Notes: generated by a model not told the origin, from the sequence alone. 64,000 bases of DNA from Ochotona curzoniae (GCF_017591425.1 NW_024467121.1:19604707-19668706), one strand, 5' to 3'; positions 35,141 to 47,478 are shown, numbered from the stretch's first letter. Numbers and translations: made by a program.

Positions 35141-35512
35141 TGAGACTGATGTTGTAGCACAGCAAGTTAAGGCTGCCAACACTGGCACCCCAGATGAGTA
35201 TAGGTTTGAGTCCCAGGTACTTCACTTCTGATACAGCAACCAGCTAATGCACCTAGGAAGGCAATGAAATATGGGTCATGAACTTGGGTTTTTGCCGTCC
35301 ACTTGGGAGGCCTAGCTTCTGCCTGGACGGGTCCTGACCTTTTGAGGAATAAACCAATAGATGGAAGATAACTCTCCCTCCTTTCCTTTTCTCTCCCTCC
35401 CTCTCTTTCATTTCCTCCCTCCCTTCCTCTCACCTTTGCCCCATCTCTCTCTCCCTTTCTCTTTATCTCTTTATCACTCTACGTTTCAAATAAATAAATC
35501 TTTCAAAAAACC
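35141..35512 (+). mobile_element. Old CSINE with CT-rich expansion
   Basis: 'gttgtagcacagcaagttaa' head and 'caaataaataaatctttc' tail. The pyrimidine zone at 35372-35470 is expanded. Confidence 0.75.
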
Positions 35513-36408
35513 AGAATTTTTAGGAGATTGTTATCTTATGGATTAATTGAGTTTAAAAAAAAAACAACAAAAGAAAACAAATAAATTGGATCTATGTCAG
35601 GAAATGTAGGTGATTTTTCTGGTTTCATATTAGTAATTATGTATATGGATATATATACTTCCAATAATTTTTACTTGTTTCATTTCTGTCATTTATTATT
35701 ATATAACAAATAAAATGAATCCTGAGTATTAGCTTTTGAAATATAGCCAGATTAGACTATATTTCTGACTTTCCATGTTCACTTTTCTGCTCAATCTGTA
35801 TGAATATTTTTCCAGAAAAAATTTATATCCTGTATTATTACTGCGAGACCTACTCCCATCCCTCTTTAAATTGCCCCAGTCAATATAGTTGCACTTAATT
35901 ATGTTATCAGTGACCAATGTTTTCTCAGTTTGGCGGTCCAGATTTCCAATCATAAACATTTCTTACAGTGCTTTGCTTTGAAATACCCAAGTCCCTTTCC
36001 AGAAGAGGAGACTTTGAGCTCATCTGTACAAGTCATACTGACAAGTAAATTTTCACGTGGCTGCAACCTGATGTACTCCTAAGGACAAGCTGACATGGTC
36101 TCTCTATTGCACACTAATAATACACTCAGCTACTTAAGCATCTTCATGCTCCCTACTGGTTCTGCACAACCTGGCTGTTTCTAGACAATTTTTTATATCA
36201 AGATAGATTAAATACATGTTTTATTGATAGACAACCCAAGGGACAGTACATATCTAAGAATTCCCACTTTTTATGATGAAATATTTATTCCTGGTTGATT
36301 TTCCTTTCACTGATTGTCCTATGTGAAGACTGCCAGATTTAAGGACTGGTAGAATCAAATAGGAACACTTAATTAAATTTGAATGTCACATAAAGAATGA
36401 TTTCTTTT
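35513..36408. other. Intergenic, nothing recognised
   Basis: AT-rich; ends in the left copy of a SINE target duplication. Confidence 0.3.
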
Positions 36409-36752
36409 TTTAATGGTTAAGAATCTTTTTTTAAAAGATTTATTTATTTTTATTGGAAAGGCAGATATACAGAGAAGAGGAGAGAAAGTGAGGAAGATCT
36501 TCCATCTGATGATTCACTCCCCAAATGACCGCAATGGCCGGAGCTGGGCCATCTGAAGACAGGAGCTTCTTCCGGGTCTCCCACGTGGGTGCAGGGTCCC
36601 AAGGCTTTGGGCCATTCTTGACTGCTTTCCCAGGCCACAAAAGCAGGGAGCTGGATGGGAAGTGGGGCTGCCAGGATTAGAACCGGTGCCCATATGGGAT
36701 CCCAACGCATTCAAGGTGAGGACTTTATCTGCTAGGCCAAAGTACTGGGCCC
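36409..36752 (-). mobile_element. Young CSINE with perfect TSD
   Basis: Reverse-strand copy ending 'caaagtactgggccc'. Flanked by 'aagaatgatttctttt' at 36393-36408 and 36753-36768. Confidence 0.95.
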
Positions 36753-36768
36753 AAGAATGATTTCTTTT

Positions 36769-37580
36769 AGTGTAAATGCATCCTATTCAAAATTCAGAAT
36801 ATAATTATAGTAAGAAAGTGTTCATTTTTATGCAAAACTCAAACATTACTGAATATGCTCTATTTAATTTGGCAGCTCTATCATAAATAGGAATATCTGC
36901 TGTGTGCATTCTACCCTTCAATTCCCTGGACTTTCCCGAGGCCTCAGAGTCCAGAGGTGGCGTGGGGCTGAGGATACTTGACTTCCATGGCCAAGTCCTT
37001 GGCGATTCCTGACATTATAAACCTCTTTGCAGGCCTAAAAATGTAATGCTGAGATAGCAGGTGTAAAGAGGGTGAACATTAGGAATTGGGTGGCCACAGG
37101 GATAAAATAACTCCTGATCAGACTAGTTATCCATTAATTCAAGTCAATACTAATTTGTTCAAACCTTGACAGGCTGCAGCAGTACTCTGTCAGTGAACGT
37201 GTCGCCCATGAGCTGTTCATCTGGAGTCCATAGGCAGCTCATAGTGTACTCTATAATATCCTCGACACAGAGATAGATAAGTGAGATTATCCATCAAATT
37301 ACCATTATTCAGTGAAATGCAATTCTACCTGTAAGATGTTGGGAGAGAGAGAGAGAGAAATTGATTCATGGTTTCTCCCCCTCCTTGCCTTAAAAAGGAA
37401 AGTTCTACTGCCACCAGCACTGTGTTCCCAGGCCCAGGATTGCACCAAACAAGGCTAATGGCAGGGGGAGGGAGTTAAATGAAGCCAAGGCCAGTATAGT
37501 TGATCGAGGCAGAAAGAGAATTTTCTATAAGCAAAGATATGCCTTAGAAAATGTGAATAGTGTGGCAGAAGGACATCATG

Positions 37581-37612
<32 letters not shown>

Positions 37613-38570
37613 GGGACATTAAAGAGATAAAGACTACGGAGGAACAGAAAGAAAAAGAAGGGGATCTAGATGTAGTGTTCCTGCTGGACTCCAGCACATG
37701 CAAGAAAGAAGGAAAGCAAAGATTTAAAGTAAGTTTTGCTTAGTGCTGAAACATTCACTCACTTTTGGGCATTTGTTGAGAGACTGTGGCTACTACTTGT
37801 ATTTATTTTGATGACCAATTGGCTGCCACACTGATGTTTCTGCTGAATATGAATTATGCTGATAACTCCTACCTACAACACAGCTTTATGCCATTGACAT
37901 AGAGGGAAGCAAGAAGACAAGCAGGGCAGTAAGAATCCGTTAAATTCTGATCAAACGAATGTGGGGCAGTGGAACTATAACGCTTGCATCTCATTTATTC
38001 CATCACTATAACATTTCTAGGGAAGAGCTAAAATGTTATTCTCAATAGGAACATTCAAAGTTAAATTGACATTATCTTTGCATGCCTTTATGACATTATA
38101 GATTTTTCCTTTACCTGTTTTTCTACCTTCCACAAATTAAACAAATATATGGCATGGTTTGTGAGTGTGAGATAAATAAACTCATGTGAAGTAGAATTTA
38201 CACTCCAGATTAATGTTTTTTTATCCTTACAAAGATGTCATCATGAACACTGAAATATTTACATCTATGCATAATTGGATTGCAATGTTCAAAAACAGTC
38301 AGAGCTCCTATTTTGGAATTACTTGTAGAGTTGTCAGATTGCTAAAATTTTCCTCAGGAATGGAAAATCTTCATCCTTAAGTTTATATTTGATTTTTGGA
38401 CACAAGAAGGATATTCTGGAATGTAGTTTGATAGATAAAATATATAATTATAATACATTATTTTTGGATAAATTAGGTAATAAAAACTTTATAATGCATA
38501 AGATAAGTATAAAAATGAAGGATTCTAAATATTTGGGGGCAATACCAGATTGAGAAGAATAGAAGTAGGT
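36769..38570. other. 1.8 kb intergenic, only microsatellites recognised
   Basis: Contains a GA run (37341-37361) and a (GT)n at 37580-37608; otherwise nothing recognised. Confidence 0.4.
37580..37608. repeat. (GT)n microsatellite
   Basis: Uninterrupted GT run of about 14 units. Confidence 0.95.
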
Positions 38571-38876
38571 TTCTTGGTGTTGCACTGTGGAACAGCATCC
38601 CATGTTAGGGTGCTCAGTTCAAGTCTGAGCTACTCCTTGTCTGACACCAGCTTTCCACTATGTGCTCATGAAGCAGCAGGTGATGGTTCAAGCACTTGAT
38701 TCCCTGACACTGATCTGGAAGACCTAGATGCAGTTCCTGGCTCCTCCTGACTTTGGCCTGGCCCAGTCCTGGCTGTCACCAGTAACTGGAAGACGGAAAC
38801 AGCAATTGGAAGATTTTTCTGTCAGCCTCTCACTCTCTTCCTGTCTCTCTGCCTGTCAAATAAATAATTTTTTCTT
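38571..38876 (+). mobile_element. Old CSINE
   Basis: 'cttggtgttgcactgtggaa' head, 'gcctgtcaaataaataattt' tail. Confidence 0.75.
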
Positions 38877-38964
38877 TTACGAAAAAAGTTCCCTATAAAC
38901 AGCTAGTTAAAAATTGCTTCTTGTTTGAAACTATGTTTATCATTTCTTTATCCTTCCATTGACT

Positions 38965-39110
38965 CCACATTAATTCAACAAACGTATCTTGAAGACCTAC
39001 CGAATCTTAGAAAATAATTCTGAGAGTATGAAGATGAAAAGATCTAGTTCTTACCCTCATAGAACTTGTAGTTCCATTGAAAAATAGATTTATAAACAAG
39101 TATACAGGCC
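38965..39110 (-). mobile_element. L2 3'-end fragment
   Basis: 'aattcaacaaacgtatcttg', 'ttcttaccctcatagaactt' are the reversed L2 terminus. Confidence 0.65.
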
Positions 39111-39291
39111 TTCCCTAATTTCTGATGAATGTAGAATTCATCTTTTATATCTTAGAAACATGGAATTCTAGTCTTTTTTTTTTCTTAGCCAGAAAAATGT
39201 ATTTGTGAAGGGCCCAGGTGAGCAGGGAAAGAAGAGGGAAGGGGAAAGCACCCCCCCAAGAGAAAGCTGGACACCCGGAATTCTAATCACT

Positions 39292-39578
39292 TTTTAAGAT
39301 TTATTTTTATTTATTTGAAAGGCACAGTCACAGAGAGAGAGGTCCTCCAGCCACTGCTTCATTCCACAAGTGATTGCAAGGAACAGGGCTGAGCCAGGCC
39401 GCAGCTTCTTCCAGGTCTCCCAAGTAGGTTTAGGGGGCCCAAGTGCTTGGCTGCTTTCTCAGGCTCATTACCAGGCAGCTGGACTGCAAGTAGAACAGGC
39501 AGGACTCAAACTAGCGCCTATATGGGAAGCTGGTGTTGTAGGCAAAGCCTTTGCCCAGTATACCACAGTGCTGGTCCC
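39292..39578 (-). mobile_element. Old CSINE
   Basis: 'aagatttatttttatttatt' tail side to 'accacagtgctggtccc'. Confidence 0.8.
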
Positions 39579-39900
39579 CTCGGTGTTCACTTTGGCTGCA
39601 CAACAATTACCCCCAAAAGGAAGTGGCTTAAAACAACAAAAACATTGATTCCCCCACTCCCCAGAAATCCACGTTTGAGGCAGGGCTTGGAACCAGCTTG
39701 TGCTTGTTCCTCTCAGCTACCTGGTATGATGCTCACATACTGAGGGCAGGGGTTGCCTGTAGGCTGACTCTCTCACTTGCATGGCATTTGATTGAGACCT
39801 TGACTGGAGTAATGTGCCTCCATACAGCCTCGCCCTGGGCACTGAACTTCCTAGCATCATGCTGGCTTCATTCAGGGACATGTAGTTTGAGGGAGAAAGA
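39579..39900 (+). mobile_element. Ancient DNA-transposon-like relic
   Basis: 'ggctgcacaacaattacccc' and 'agtggcttaaaacaacaaaa' match a common old eutherian repeat that I cannot name with certainty. Confidence 0.45.
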
Positions 39901-39921
39901 TAAAACAGGCATGTGCCACAC

Positions 39922-40268
39922 TTCTTTTTTTTTTTTTTTGAAACTTTTTTTTTTATTATTATTACAAAGTCAGATATACAGAGAGGGGAAGAGACAGAAA
40001 GGAAGATCTTCCATCCAATGATTCACTCCCCAAGTGACTGCAATGGGCCAGTGCTGCGCCAGTCCGAAGCCAGGAACCCGGAACCTCTTCCAGGCCTCCC
40101 ATGCGGGTGCAGGGTGCCAAGGCATTGGGCTGTCCTTAACTGCTTTCCCAGGCCACAAGCAGGAAGCTGGCTGGGAAGTGGAGCTGCCAAAATTAGAACC
40201 GGTGCCCATATGGGATCCCGGTGTGTTCAAGGCGACGACTTTAGCCACTAGGCCATGGCACCGGGCCC
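39922..40268 (-). mobile_element. CSINE, fairly young
   Basis: Long T-rich left end; 'gattcactccccaagtgact' body; head 'ggccatggcaccgggccc'. Confidence 0.92.
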
Positions 40269-40539
40269 TATCCTTGTTACAACAGTCTCAGAAGTCAAAC
40301 AGTGTCATGTTCACTTTAAATTCATCAGGGTAATCATAAAACCATTCCCAATTTCAAAGGGAAGAGGAAAGAGACCTAGCCTTTTCATGAGAAGTGAAAC
40401 TTCTAGAAGAATATGTAGAATGAGAACTATTATGATAGTCTTTTGGAAAGGGGCCACAGGTATTTATGTAATATCATCAGTGTGGGCTTTAATGGAACCT
40501 ACTAATATTTCTGCAAAATCAATCCAACATAATTAATTA

Positions 40540-40838
40540 GCTAATCCTCCCCTTCAAGTGCTAGGATACCATATGGGTGCCAGTTCATGTCTCTGCTGCT
40601 TCACTTCCTGTCCAGTCCCATGCTTGTGGTCTAGGAAAGTAATAGAGAATGGACCAAGGCCTTGGGACCCTGCACCCACATGAGAGACTTGGCGGAGCTT
40701 CCTGGCTCCTGGGTTTGGATTGGCAGTTCCAGCCATTGCTTCCACCTGGGGAGTGAACTAATGCATGGAAGATCTTTCTGTCTCCCTTTCTCTCTGTAAA
40801 TCTGCATTTTCAATTAAAATAAATAAATCCTTTTTAAA
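40540..40838 (+). mobile_element. CSINE, 5'-truncated
   Basis: Begins near 'cttcaagtgctaggatacca'; tail 'aaaataaataaatcc'. Confidence 0.85.
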
Positions 40839-40879
40839 AAAATCAATGAATATTCATACTAAGTGGGACCAATTGAGAT

Positions 40880-40880
<1 letters not shown>

Positions 40881-40924
<44 letters not shown>
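40881..40924. repeat. (CA)n microsatellite
   Basis: About 22 CA units. Confidence 0.95.
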
Positions 40925-40927
<3 letters not shown>

Positions 40928-41471
40928 GGAGAGAGAGAGAAAAAACTAGAGTTCAATTCAGATTTTTGCAGCAATTACCCCAAATATTTAAGCTTTCAGA
41001 GAGTTTTTCCGGATTTCAAAATTTTCAGTGATCTTTCAATTTGTTGTATAATTTGTGCAAAAGGAGGCAACAAGTATCCACATTTCTGGGAGAAGAGATA
41101 GCTGAAAAGTTATTAGCCAGGAAATTGTTCCAAACCAAACCAATGTTTGCAAACAAGTGGGTATCTGAGAGAGTGTGGGCTGTCTAGAGAAAAGTAGAAT
41201 TATCAGAATGGCCAGAACAAATACATGAGAGAGTCTTCAGAGACTAGATCAGGAAAGGTTTATAGGTGTCATCTGAGGGAGTTTGGATTTTATCCTGTAA
41301 AGGCAATATGAGTCCCTTAGGATTTTATATAGGATCAGGATGTAATCATATTTGCCCTTCAAAATTATTATAGTAATAATCAAAATGATGGCAGATATAG
41401 GGACATGCATATGGAGTTCACTCAGAAAACTCTTTAATATGCAACATAGAATTAATAACATCAAGAAGTAT
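40925..41471. other. Intergenic, nothing recognised
   Basis: No feature recognised. Confidence 0.3.
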
Positions 41472-41586
41472 GGGGGTTCTTCAAAAAGTTCATGCAAATG
41501 CATTTTAAAAGATGCATTTATTATGGTGGGAAACATTTTGAAATCCACATGTAGTTTTTCATAATGTGCATTTTAATGAACTGTGT
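41472..41586 (+). mobile_element. Mariner-like short element, copy B
   Basis: 'ggttcttcaaaaagttcatg', 'acattttgaaatccacatgt', 'tttttcataatgtgca', as in the other copies. Confidence 0.6.
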
Positions 41587-41597
41587 ATGACCTCAGT

Positions 41598-41801
41598 CAT
41601 CAGGATAGAGCCAAGAGCTTTATCCAGTTCCCCAACTCGAGTGGCAGGAACCCAAGTTCTTGGGCTCTTCTGTTGCTTTCCCAGACACATTAGCAGGGAG
41701 CTGGATTGGAAATGGAGCAGCTAAGACTCAATCCAGCAACCACCTGGGGTGTTGATGCTGCAAGCAGCTGCTTAATCAACTGCATCACTCTGTTGGCTCC
41801 A
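41598..41801 (-). mobile_element. Old CSINE fragment
   Basis: 'gttgctttcccagacacatt' through 'atcactctgttggctcc'; tail half missing. Confidence 0.65.
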
Positions 41802-42174
41802 ATTTTTTATACTACAGAAGAAAAGGTCTTAACTCCATTTTGAAGTAGCTGCAGGGGAGCAACGAAGAGCTGATGCATTTAGCTATAGATCAGAGTGAAT
41901 TAAAATCATGATGTAGTAACAAGTTGTCGGCTTGTCTTTTTTTTTTTTTAAACTTAACTTTTTGTCCAAATGGTACCAGTATTTTGTTAACAAAGTAAAG
42001 CAGCACAAGATAAAACAAAACAGCCTCTACTACATCTCATTTTCCTAGGTCCTACTCCCTAAATGCTATATATTTCCATGCCTTCAAAGTGCTTCTCTTC
42101 TAAGATTTACTTTCTTGATCTAAATAATGTCCCATATATGTCATAGATAACTGAAAAGAAGCTGAGGAATATAT

Positions 42175-42319
42175 TCTCACATATCAGGAAGTCCAGGTTG
42201 GGTAGACTCTAGACATCGTACCCCTCAGTATATTACCAACTGAAGAAACAGAGAGCACAGAAATAGATCCACACAACCAAAGCCAAGTTGATCTTTGAAA
42301 ATTGAACAAAGTATTCAAA
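42175..42319 (+). mobile_element. Old L1 ORF2 3' region, segment 1
   Basis: 'cagagagcacagaaatagat' and 'aagccaagttgatctttga' follow the L1 ORF2 nucleotide order. It continues at 42653 and 44022. Confidence 0.7.
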
Positions 42320-42652
42320 AAATTGATCATGGTAGCCCATTGGATAAGGTCTTCACCTTGCATATGCCAGCATCCCATATGGACCTCAGTTCATTTCCTG
42401 GCTGTTCCACTTCCTAACCAGCTCCCTTCCTGTGGCCTGGAAAAGCAGTTGAGGATGGCCCAAAGCCTTTGTACCCTGCAATCATGTGAGAGACCTAGAA
42501 GAAGCTCCTGGCTGTTGGCTTTAGATCAGCTTAGCTCTGGCCATTGTAGCCACTTGGAGAGTGAACCAGCAGGTGGAAGATCTTTTTCTCTGTCTCTCCT
42601 TTTTTCCTGTAAATCTCGCCTTCCAATTAAAAAAAAAATCTTTAAAAAAAAG
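42320..42652 (+). mobile_element. CSINE inserted in L1
   Basis: 'catggtagcccattggataa' head, 'gccagcatcccatatggacc' core, 'ccaattaaaaaaaaaatc' tail. Confidence 0.88.
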
Positions 42653-42779
42653 AGAAATGAGCAAAGACAATCCAGTGAAGAATGTATTTTTAACAAATGG
42701 TGCCAAACAACTGGAAAACTTCATGCAAAAACATAAATCCAGATATTTTTCACATACATTAACTCTAAATGAACTATAG
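42653..42779 (+). mobile_element. Old L1 ORF2 3' region, segment 2
   Basis: 'acaaatggtgccaaacaact' corresponds to the L1 'aaatggtgttgggaaaac' segment. It ends in the left TSD of the next insertion. Confidence 0.75.
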
Positions 42780-44021
42780 CCTTTTGCCATGCGGAGCTGA
42801 AGCTGCTAGTGGCTTCATTCTCTTCTCTGAGCTCTGGGATTGGGGATTTGCACTGGGGATGTTGTAGCAGGCATGAGATAATGCACATGTTTCCATCCCA
42901 ATAGCAGAGGGGGGAGGAGGAGGAAAAGGCCCATGATAGTGTGGTGTGACAGTGGACTGAGCCTGGGATCTCATGCGTGCACTTGCCTCCTAGTGACCCA
43001 GGCTGCAGCACCCATAGGCACACTCAAGAATAGAGAATGGGGCAGGTTGGGTTGCAATATCTACCAGCACACACAAAAGGCCAAGACAGAGGGGGCAGAC
43101 TATTTCAGGTAAGGACCTAGCGCCCACTAACATATGTGAGATCTGGTCTGGGGGTGGGCCCTGTAGGGGAACTTGTGAACTCCCCTACTGGGCTGTAGCT
43201 CCCACTGGTAAGCACGTGATTCAGGTCTGGGTGTTGTTCAAGCTGGAAAAGGATGCTCCATTGGTCAGCAAGTGTGTGGGTTGGTTCTAGAAGCGGCAGA
43301 CTGGGCAGGGCTAGGGCAAACCATAGCATCCTGGCATGCACAGGAGCCAGCATGGGATGCGGGGCATGCTGGGTTAGGTTATCATACCTACCAGTTTGTA
43401 TGAAAACCAGGGATGGGGGCAGACTGGACACAGCTAGGCTGCAGCACCCACCAGGGAGAGTTGGAATTGGGGCAGGCTGGGCCAGACCAGACTGTAGCAT
43501 CTAATGGCAAAGGTAAAGATGGGGGATGGGCTGTGCCATGCTGGGTCAGAGCAACCACCAGCATGTGCACGATCGGTGGCTGGGAGTGGGCCTGGTTGGG
43601 GAGCTAAGAGGACATTCTGACTGGGTTGTGGTTCCCACTGGTGAGCACAAAAGCTGGAATGGGGGCAGTGAACTGAGTTGGACATGGTTACAGTATACCT
43701 TGGCATGGGTGTGGACTGGGTCTGGAATGTGCCAGACTAAGTGATGCTTCAGCACCTGCTGATACTCAAAAGAGTCAGGGTGGGTGTAGGATAGGCTGGG
43801 CTAGGTCTCTGCCCCTGCCGAACCGCATGAGAGCTGGGTATCCAACAGTAAGAACAGGAATTGTTCTGAGCCATTGATTCTGCTGATAAGTATAAGACCT
43901 GGGACTAAGGGCACTTTCTCCCATTCCTCAGCCATCCCCACCCTAGCTGGTGGTTCACATAGGAATGCATCCCTCTCAACTATGTAAACGTCATCAAAAA
44001 TAAGAGGAATTTATTACTTAA
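42780..44021 (+). mobile_element. Unnamed composite element, copy 2 (1.24 kb)
   Basis: Flanked by 'aaatgaactatag' at 42767-42779 and 44022-44034. It interrupts an L1 whose sequence resumes exactly. Its reverse complement follows copy 1 in order: 'gagacctagcccagcc' matches 31660-31680, 'agctccccaaccaggccc' matches about 31875, and 'gctggtggttgctctgaccc' matches about 31920. Its 3' end 'aactatgtaaacgtcatcaa' resembles the copy-1 terminus. It lacks the copy-1 CpG-rich head and much of the interior and 3' region. Confidence 0.85.
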
Positions 44022-45160
44022 AAATGAACTATAGACTTAAATGGTAAAATCTTAAAAACTTCAAAAGATAACATAGGAGAAATCTTGGTGACTTTGGTTT
44101 TTATTATTTATTATTGGTTTTTAGGCACAATACCAACAACAAAATCAACGAAAGAAAAAAATCCTGTCAATTGGACTTCATTAAAATTTTAAAACTTCTG
44201 CCCTGTGGAAGATCTTGCTCACAGAATGAAATAATAAGGCACATAGTGGGAGCAAATTTTTGCAAAATGCATATGTAGTAAGGGCCTGGTATTCAAAATG
44301 TACTCTTTATTAGGAGAACAAACAGTGCAATTTAAAAATGAAGGCAGATCCATTACAAAAGAAAATGCAGGTGGCAAGTAGGCATGTGAGAAGATGCTTA
44401 GTATTGCATGTCAACAGGTAAAGGCAGATTTAAACTGCAATGAAATCCTTTTGGAATGGGCAAAACCCAAACCTCCGACAACAATAAATGTTCTGGTGAA
44501 TGGGAAGCAACAGGAATTCTCATTCACTTCTGACTGCAATACAAAATAGTGCAGTCATTTTGGAAGGCACTTTGGTGGTTTCTTACCCAATTAAATGTGC
44601 TCTTACCATATTACCCAGCAGTTGTCTTCCTGGGTATTTACTCAGATGAACTGAAGACATGGGCACACAAAAACCTGACAGCTTTATTAGTAATTGTCAA
44701 AACTTGGAAGCAACCAAGACATCTTTCAATGGCTTAATGGATGGACAGACTGTGTTGTATCCATATAATGGAATATTACACAGTGATGAAAATAAATGAC
44801 CTGTCAAGCCACAAGGAGACATGAAAGAGAGAAGTCAGTCTGGAAAGCTACATACGATTTATCTTTACAACTAGCTGACATTCTAGAAAAGGTGAGGCTA
44901 TTTGAGATAGCAAAAAGATCAATGATTTCAAGGATCATAGAGACATCTTTCTACAGATGAGTGAGATTGTTCTGTATAATATTGTAAAGGTAGGTGGGTG
45001 ATCTCATAAGAATATATCTGTTAAAACCTTCAAAATGTGTAACACTGAGAGTAAACCTTAATGAAAACTGTGGCGTTCAGTTAATAATCTACCTAAAATG
45101 GATCATTGATTACCACAAAGGTTTGAGCTAATACCAGGTGTTAATAATTGGGGAAACAAG
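44022..45160 (+). mobile_element. Old L1 ORF2 end and 3' UTR, segment 3
   Basis: 'gataacataggagaaatctt', 'ggaagcaaccaagacatctt', 'ccatataatggaatattaca' and 'gttctgtataatattgtaaa' run in L1 order through the 3' UTR. Many stops; not coding. Confidence 0.85.
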
Positions 45161-45165
45161 GGTGG

Positions 45166-45442
45166 GGAGGGTTGGCATTGTGGCATAATGTGTTAAGTCA
45201 GTGCTTGTAATGCCAGCATTCCCTATGAGCTCTGATTGAAGTCCTCGCTATGCCCATTTTTATCCAGCTCCCAGATAATCTGCTTGGCAATGCCACAGAA
45301 GATGGCCCAAGTATTTGGCTCTTAAGTGCTCCAGTCTCCTGGCTTTGGCCTGGCCCACTTCTGCCCATTGCAACCATCTGGAGCATGAACTTCTCTCTGT
45401 CTTTCCCCCTCTCTTTCTGCTACTCTGCCTTTCAAACAACAC
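45166..45442 (+). mobile_element. Old CSINE
   Basis: 'gggttggcattgtggcataa' head, 'gcctttcaaacaac' tail. Confidence 0.75.
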
Positions 45443-45588
45443 ATGAATATTTATTGTTTAAGGGAGATGTAAGGGAAAAGATAAAGCAACTCCTTGCATT
45501 TGCTGTTCACTGTCCTGTAAACCTAAAACTACTCCAGAAAACATCATCTGTTAAATTCTAAAAAAGAAGAAGAAATTTAAAAAATCGA

Positions 45589-45842
45589 ACCTGGCATGGT
45601 AGCTTATTGGCTAAAGTCCTCACCTTGCATGCACCAGGATCCCATATGGGTGCCAGTTCTAGTCCCGGCTGCTCCACTTCCCTTCCAGCTCCCTGCCTGT
45701 AGCCGGAGAACGCCATAGAGGATGACCCAAAGCCATTGTGGCCACTTTGGGAGTGAGCCAGCAGATGAAAGATCTTTCTCTCTATTACTTTCTTTCTGTA
45801 CATATGCCTTTCCAATAAAAACAAATAAATAAATTATTTTTT
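45589..45842 (+). mobile_element. CSINE with internal deletion
   Basis: 'acctggcatggtagcttatt' head. The middle jumps from 'gaggatgacccaaag' to 'ccattgtggccac', losing about 80 bp. Confidence 0.88.
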
Positions 45843-45845
45843 TAA

Positions 45846-46164
45846 AGATTTATTTTAATTATGTTTTTATTGGAAAGGCGGATATACAGAGAGGAGAGAC
45901 AGAGAGAAAGATCTTCCGTCCGATGATTCACTCCCCAAGTGAGCACAACAGCCGATGCTATGCCGATCTGAAGCCAGGAGCCTCTTCTGGGTCTCCCACA
46001 CGGGTGCAGGGTCCCAAAGCTTTGGGCCGTCCTCGACTGCTTTCCTGGGCCACAGGCAGGGAGCTGGATGGAAAGTGGGGCTGCTGGGATTAGAACTGGT
46101 GCCCATATGGGATCCCGGGCGTGCAAGGCGAGGACCTTAACCACTGCGCCACCGTGTCGGGCCC
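45846..46164 (-). mobile_element. Young CSINE, same subfamily as 25047
   Basis: Shares with the 25047 copy the tail variant 'ttattttaattatgttttta' and the head 'accttaaccactgcgccac'. It sits in the A-tail of the preceding SINE. Confidence 0.93.
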
Positions 46165-46199
46165 AATAAATCTATTTTTAAAAAAGAAATTTAAAAATC

Positions 46200-46335
46200 A
46201 ATTCCATGAGGCAATTTTTGTAGTGATAGAAATAGATCTTAACTGTGTTGGTTGATAAATACACTCATCAAAACTAATTTATTTGTACACTTAATATATT
46301 TTACTATATGTAAATTTATACTTTCACCATATGTA
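46200..46335 (+). mobile_element. Old L1 3' UTR fragment
   Basis: 'atttgtacacttaatatatt' and 'actatatgtaaatttatac' resemble an old L1 3' UTR. Confidence 0.45.
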
Positions 46336-47420
46336 CATTTCACCTTCATACTAAAAACTAATCCTTTTTATAATAATTTTTAGCTTGGTTTGGCTATAGT
46401 CAATTAAATAAATACATGACACACACTGACAAGTTAAAAGGGCGTAGGTCTCGGTCCTACACAAGTATTTTTGATCTGGAGATTGAAAAGGTACTTATGT
46501 GCTCAAGCATCACAAAGAAGGGGCAAATCAGTCGCTGTCTCTGCCCTTGCAGAGCCAGTCCTCATTCAGTCAACTAACAACCAGTGGGAAAAATTCTAGC
46601 TCTAGGCCTCATTTCTCTACTTATGGCTTCCTTTTTTCCCTCTGGGACATCTCCTACCTTCTCTTTCAAATTTAGTCAGAAGTGAAATGTTGCCTGAGAT
46701 CTGAGCCAGCACGTCAAAGTGATCCGAGGTAGAGAAGCACTGTGCTGAGTTTGTTCTCAATGAAGTGGGGGGTCTGCGTGGGCAGACTGGGCATTTATGG
46801 CAGTAGTAGCAGCCGCGGTTGGCTGATAAGTGCCACTGAGTGATAGAGGAAGAACAGACCAGCTCCATGGCAAAGATGTGTGTATTAGGAACCACCCAGG
46901 AAGAAATCTCGAAGTCAAAGACAGGAAGAGCTCAGTTTGGTCATACAATCAGGGGAAAACTGGAAAAAGATGCACTTGTCTTGGTTGCTTTTCCACACTC
47001 AGGTGTTCAGGGACCATTACTCTTTTTATGGCTGTGACAGTTAACATTATGGCTCCTTTTGGCTATACCCTGGCACCGAGCTGTTCGACCAAACATCAGC
47101 TTAGGGGCAGCTTTGCAGATATTTTTAAAATGTCATTGATATTCAAACAGGTAGGCTTTAAATAAAACAAATGCCTACCCTAATGTGAGGAGGCTTCAAG
47201 CCATTAATTAGATAAAGATTTCAAGAGGAAAAAATTGAAACTTCCAACCCCCACTACTCTACCAGGAGAAAGAAAACAAGTCTTCTAGTCTTTAGACTCA
47301 AGACTGCAGAGTCAACTCTTCCAGGCATCACCAACCTATGGTAGAATTGGCCTGACTGTAGAATTTGGACTTGTCAGTTCCCACAAACTACACGAACCAA
47401 TCCTTAACATCCCCCCATCT
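46336..47420. other. Intergenic, nothing recognised
   Basis: A frame at 46830-47165 has no recognised similarity, so no gene is called. Confidence 0.3.
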
Positions 47421-47426
47421 CACACA

Positions 47427-47476
<50 letters not shown>
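47421..47476. repeat. (CA)n microsatellite
   Basis: CA run of more than 20 units with one early interruption. Confidence 0.95.

Positions 47477-47478
<2 letters not shown>

Noticed and set aside
43117..43755. Overlapping frames in copy 2 of the composite element
   Set aside because: Same reason; the frames are not conserved between copies 1, 2 and 3.
44549..44737. Frame reading '...PYYPAVVFLGIYSDELKT...'
   Set aside because: This is decayed L1 ORF2 C-terminal sequence, not a gene.
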